Positions 6,287-8,373 of a stretch of 8,373 bases of DNA are shown piece after piece. The stretch is from NCBI GenBank assembly GCA_021730825.1, contig JAKFYO010000111.1, forward strand, positions 1 to 8,373. The letters are read 5' to 3'. How positions within the stretch are numbered: position 1 is the first letter of the stretch; each line of letters begins with the position of its first letter. The stretch is from Hyphomicrobiales bacterium (GTDB lineage Bacteria > Pseudomonadota > Alphaproteobacteria > Rhizobiales > Xanthobacteraceae). The notes below the pieces were generated by a model. That model worked only from the letters and a program-made list of their open reading frames with translations, was not told the origin of the DNA and ran no database searches. The position numbers and the translations under genes are program-made.

Positions 6287-7252
6287 ATGTCCGATAAAAT
6301 CCCGGTAACGGTGCTGACCGGCTATTTAGGTGCCGGCAAGACCACGCTTTTGAACCGCATTCTCTCCGAGCCGCACGGCAAGAAATACGCCGTGATCGTG
6401 AACGAGTTCGGCGAGATCGGCATCGACAACGACCTCATCGTCGGCGCGGACGAAGAAGTCTTCGAGATGAATAACGGCTGCGTCTGTTGCACGGTACGCG
6501 GCGACCTCATCCGCATCATCGACGGCTTGCTCAAGCGCAAAGGAAAGTTCGACGGCATCCTGGTCGAGACCACGGGTCTTGCCGATCCGGCGCCGGTTGC
6601 GCAGACTTTTTTCGTCGATGAGACCGTGAGCGGCAAAACTTCGCTCGATGCGGTGGTGACCGTGGTCGATGCGAAGTGGCTGAAGAATCGTTTGAAGGAC
6701 GCGCCGGAAGCGAAAAACCAGATCGCTTTCGCGGACGTGCTGGTTCTGAATAAGTCCGATCTCGTGACCGCGGACGAACTGAAAGACGTCGAGCTGCGCA
6801 TCCGCGCGATCAATCCGTTCGCGAAAATTCACCGCACGACGCGGAGCGACCTGCCGTTAGACGCCGTGCTCTCGCAGGGCGCGTTCGATCTCGACCGCAT
6901 TCTCGCGATCGAACCCGAATTTCTGGAAGCCGGCCACCATCATCATCACGATGACGATGTGCAGTCGTTCTCGTTCTCAGCCGATGAGCCGCTCGATCCG
7001 AAGACCTTCTTCGCCTGGATCGACAATGTCAGCCAGATTCAGGGGCCTAACATTTTGCGCGCGAAAGGCATCATGTCGTTCAAGGACGATCCGCAGCGTT
7101 ACGTGATGCAGGGCGTGCACATGATGTTCGAGGGCGATCATCAGCGCGACTGGCGTGCGGACGAGAAACGCGAGAGCCGCATCGTTTTCATCGGCCGCGA
7201 TCTGAACGAAAAGGCGCTGCGCGAGGGCTTTGAGGCCTGCGTCTCGAAATAA
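6287..7252 (+). CDS. COG0523 (CobW-like) GTPase, probable zinc metallochaperone
   Basis: A 321-residue cytoplasmic G3E-family GTPase thought to hand metal to client enzymes in a GTP-dependent way. Motifs in order: P-loop GYLGAGKTT (12-20), EFGEIGID (40-47), the metal site GCVCC (64-68) with the CxCC cysteines 65, 67 and 68, switch/Walker [11 protein letters not shown] (94-103), base-recognition NKSD (155-158), and a histidine-aspartate run HHHHHDDD (217-224) in the linker before the C-terminal CobW_C domain. The C-terminal part has the usual 'FFAWID' and 'GVHMMFEGD' elements. The frame remains open upstream into the permease, but ATG 6287 gives [19 protein letters not shown], the standard family N-terminus. 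COG0523 proteins serve cobalt, nitrile hydratase or zinc; linkage to a zinc-type importer and a candidate Zur site favours zinc. It is not evidently CobW of cobalamin synthesis, as no cob genes are nearby. Confidence 0.93.
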   Translation: MSDKIPVTVLTGYLGAGKTTLLNRILSEPHGKKYAVIVNEFGEIGIDNDLIVGADEEVFEMNNGCVCCTVRGDLIRIIDGLLKRKGKFDGILVETTGLADPAPVAQTFFVDETVSGKTSLDAVVTVVDAKWLKNRLKDAPEAKNQIAFADVLVLNKSDLVTADELKDVELRIRAINPFAKIHRTTRSDLPLDAVLSQGAFDLDRILAIEPEFLEAGHHHHHDDDVQSFSFSADEPLDPKTFFAWIDNVSQIQGPNILRAKGIMSFKDDPQRYVMQGVHMMFEGDHQRDWRADEKRESRIVFIGRDLNEKALREGFEACVSK

Positions 7253-7281
7253 TTGGCCTGCGGATGAGGGGCGTATATAAA
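7253..7281 (+). promoter_or_regulatory. Candidate promoter of the small lipoprotein gene
   Basis: TTGGCC (7253-7258), starting directly after the GTPase stop codon, and TATAAA (7276-7281, inside GTATATAAAG) are separated by exactly 17 bases; they match four and five of six consensus bases. The -10 ends five bases before the ATG at 7287, so transcripts starting here would be leaderless or nearly so, as at the head of the block. It would drive the lipoprotein and the WD40 gene independently of the upstream operon. An AGAGG (7281-7285) is too close to the ATG to act as a normal ribosome site, which agrees with the leaderless reading. Confidence 0.5.
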
Positions 7282-7286
7282 GAGGC

Positions 7287-7421
7287 ATGATCAAGCGTAT
7301 CTCCACGCTCTTCCTCCTCGGCGCGCTCGCGGTGTCGGTTTCCGGATGCGACAAGTGTGGCGACTGGCTGAAGCCCAAGGGTCCGTTCGGCCAAGCCGTC
7401 TGCAAAGACGACGCGCGCTGA
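7287..7421 (+). CDS. Tiny cysteine-rich lipoprotein
   Basis: A 44-residue frame with the full layout of a lipoprotein precursor: basic MIKR, a hydrophobic stretch STLFLLGALAVSV, and a lipobox VSGC with Cys21 as the acylated residue. The mature peptide would have only 24 residues, CDKCGDWLKPKGPFGQAVCK followed by DDAR, with two further cysteines (24 and 39) that could form a disulphide or bind a metal, plus lysines and aspartates. Asp at position +2 after the lipidated Cys is an inner-membrane retention signal in E. coli; whether this holds here is unknown. It sits between the COG0523 and WD40 genes, 34 bases after the first and 12 before the second. I do not recognise a named family. A coding assignment is supported by the intact lipobox and fitting promoter, but it is short and unconfirmed. 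Confidence 0.68.
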   Translation: MIKRISTLFLLGALAVSVSGCDKCGDWLKPKGPFGQAVCKDDAR

Positions 7422-7433
7422 TTTTCCACGCCG

Positions 7434-8373
7434 ATGTCCGAAAACGAAGTTCGCTCCGTCGCTGAACTGGTCACGCCTTGCGAGGCGGGCGCGCATGTCG
7501 TCGCCTGCGGCTTTCTTGGCCAAGAGGCCGTGTTTGCGACCGGCGAAGGCGAGATCGTTTTTCTGAACGGCAAGCGTGTCGCCGCGCATCCGAACGCCGG
7601 AATTCTCGAAGCCGTTTGCGACGGCGAGAAAATTATTACCTGCGGCGATGACGGCCGCGTCGTTGCGACAGATGTTGAAGGCGTTGTCGAGATGCTCGCC
7701 GAAATCAAGAATAAATGGATCGATCATGTAGCGCTCGGTCCTGACTGTGCGATTGCGTGGTCGGCCGGCAAAACCGCTTTCGTGAAAACCAAGAAGAGCG
7801 AAAAGACGCTGGAAGTGCCCAGCACCGTCGGCGGGCTTTGCTTTGCGCCGAAAGGCTTTCGCCTCGCGGTCGCGCATTACAACGGCGTCTCGCTCTGGTT
7901 TCCGAACTCCGACACCAAGCCGGAATTTCTCGAATGGAAGGGCTCGCATCTCGGGGTGACGTGGTCGCCGGACGGAAAATTTCTGATCACGAGCATGCAG
8001 GAGTCCGCGATGCATGGCTGGCGGCTCGCCGACAACAAACACATGCGTATGTCGGGCTATCCGATGCGGGTGCGCTCGCTATCGTTCAGCCATGACGGCA
8101 AGCTGTTAGCCACCTCCGGCGCGGAGTCCGTGATCCTCTGGCCGTTCGGCACAAAAGACGGACCGATGGGAAAAGATCCGGGCATGCTCGCGCCCGCACG
8201 CGAAGGCTCGCGCGTTTCGTGCGTCGCCTGTCATCCGGACAAAGAAGCGGTCGCGGTCGGCTATACTGACGGCATGGTGATGATGGTGCGGATTTCAGAT
8301 GCCGCCGAGATTCTCATCCGCGGTCCTGAAGGTGGCGAGGTGACGGCGCTCGCCTGGCATCAGAACGGCGTGT
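7434..8373 (+). CDS. WD40-repeat beta-propeller protein (3' end outside window)
   Basis: An open frame of 313 complete codons runs off the right edge with no stop. It has no signal peptide or membrane span (MSENEVRSVAELVTPCEAG at the start), so it should be cytoplasmic. WD40-like blades are visible, with the sheet-turn pattern F-x-P-x-G-x-x-L-A: 'GLCFAPKGFRLAVAHYNGV' ending in SLWF (about 130-155), 'GVTWSPDGKFLITS' ending in HGWRL (172-195), 'VRSLSFSHDGKLLATSG' ending in ILWPF (210-240), 'VSCVACHPDKEAVAVGYTDG' (260-285), and a further blade starting GGEVTALAWHQNG (300-313). Two weaker blades precede these (about 20-95), one with CDGEKIITCGDDGR. The start ATG is the only one after the lipoprotein stop, 12 bases upstream. 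WD40 propellers are scaffolds for protein contacts. By its position it may be linked to the zinc system; any chaperone, sensor or scaffold role is conjecture. Confidence 0.85.
   Translation, partial: MSENEVRSVAELVTPCEAGAHVVACGFLGQEAVFATGEGEIVFLNGKRVAAHPNAGILEAVCDGEKIITCGDDGRVVATDVEGVVEMLAEIKNKWIDHVALGPDCAIAWSAGKTAFVKTKKSEKTLEVPSTVGGLCFAPKGFRLAVAHYNGVSLWFPNSDTKPEFLEWKGSHLGVTWSPDGKFLITSMQESAMHGWRLADNKHMRMSGYPMRVRSLSFSHDGKLLATSGAESVILWPFGTKDGPMGKDPGMLAPAREGSRVSCVACHPDKEAVAVGYTDGMVMMVRISDAAEILIRGPEGGEVTALAWHQNGV

Noticed and set aside
6934..6951. His5 run as a cloning tag or assembly artefact
   Set aside because: It is in the middle of an intact gene in the linker where COG0523 proteins often carry His-rich stretches, and it is encoded with mixed CAC and CAT codons.
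7188..8042. Minus-strand open frame of 284 codons opposite the GTPase, lipoprotein and WD40 genes
   Set aside because: It lies across three supported plus-strand genes, has shadow-like Arg-rich composition and no recognisable domain.
1..8373. CRISPR arrays, tRNA or rRNA genes, insertion sequences, phage genes
   Set aside because: No regularly spaced direct repeats, cloverleaf-like segments, transposase or integrase motifs were found in either strand; composition looks uniform along the window.

Overview
The window looks like chromosomal DNA from a moderately GC-rich alphaproteobacterium, most likely Hyphomicrobiales (Rhizobiales) near the Bradyrhizobium/Xanthobacteraceae group. This rests on codon style, a TAXI-type TRAP operon, a palindromic intergenic repeat of a kind I recall from that order, and general protein character. 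No database search was run, so the placement is an inference.

Layout. Positions 2-442 (+) are the 3' end of a creatininase-family amidohydrolase gene. It converges on a three-gene TRAP operon on the minus strand (4258 down to 500): a TAXI-family periplasmic receptor, a fused DctQ-DctM permease of 780 residues, and a small DUF1850-type protein that overlaps the permease by ATGA. A strong hairpin with a T-rich tail sits between the receptor and permease genes. A REP-like palindrome separates the two convergent 3' ends (454-498).

From 4448 rightward everything is on the plus strand and reads as a metal-homeostasis (probably zinc) block: a 51-residue histidine-rich single-span membrane protein, an ABC-3 family ATPase and permease (ZnuC/ZnuB or AztA/AztB type), a COG0523 (CobW-like) GTPase with CxCC and a His5 run, a 44-residue cysteine-rich lipoprotein, and a WD40 beta-propeller protein open at the right edge. 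The block starts with a perfect TATAAT inside a Zur-box-like palindrome that runs into the first ATG, suggesting a zinc-repressed, leaderless transcript. No substrate-binding protein for the ABC importer lies in the window.

Functionally, the left operon would import a small, unidentified organic acid using the ion gradient. The right block would import zinc when it is scarce and pass it to client proteins through the GTPase. The least explained parts are the two very small proteins and the propeller. All sequence between genes is shorter than 200 bases; no tRNA, rRNA, CRISPR or mobile element was seen.
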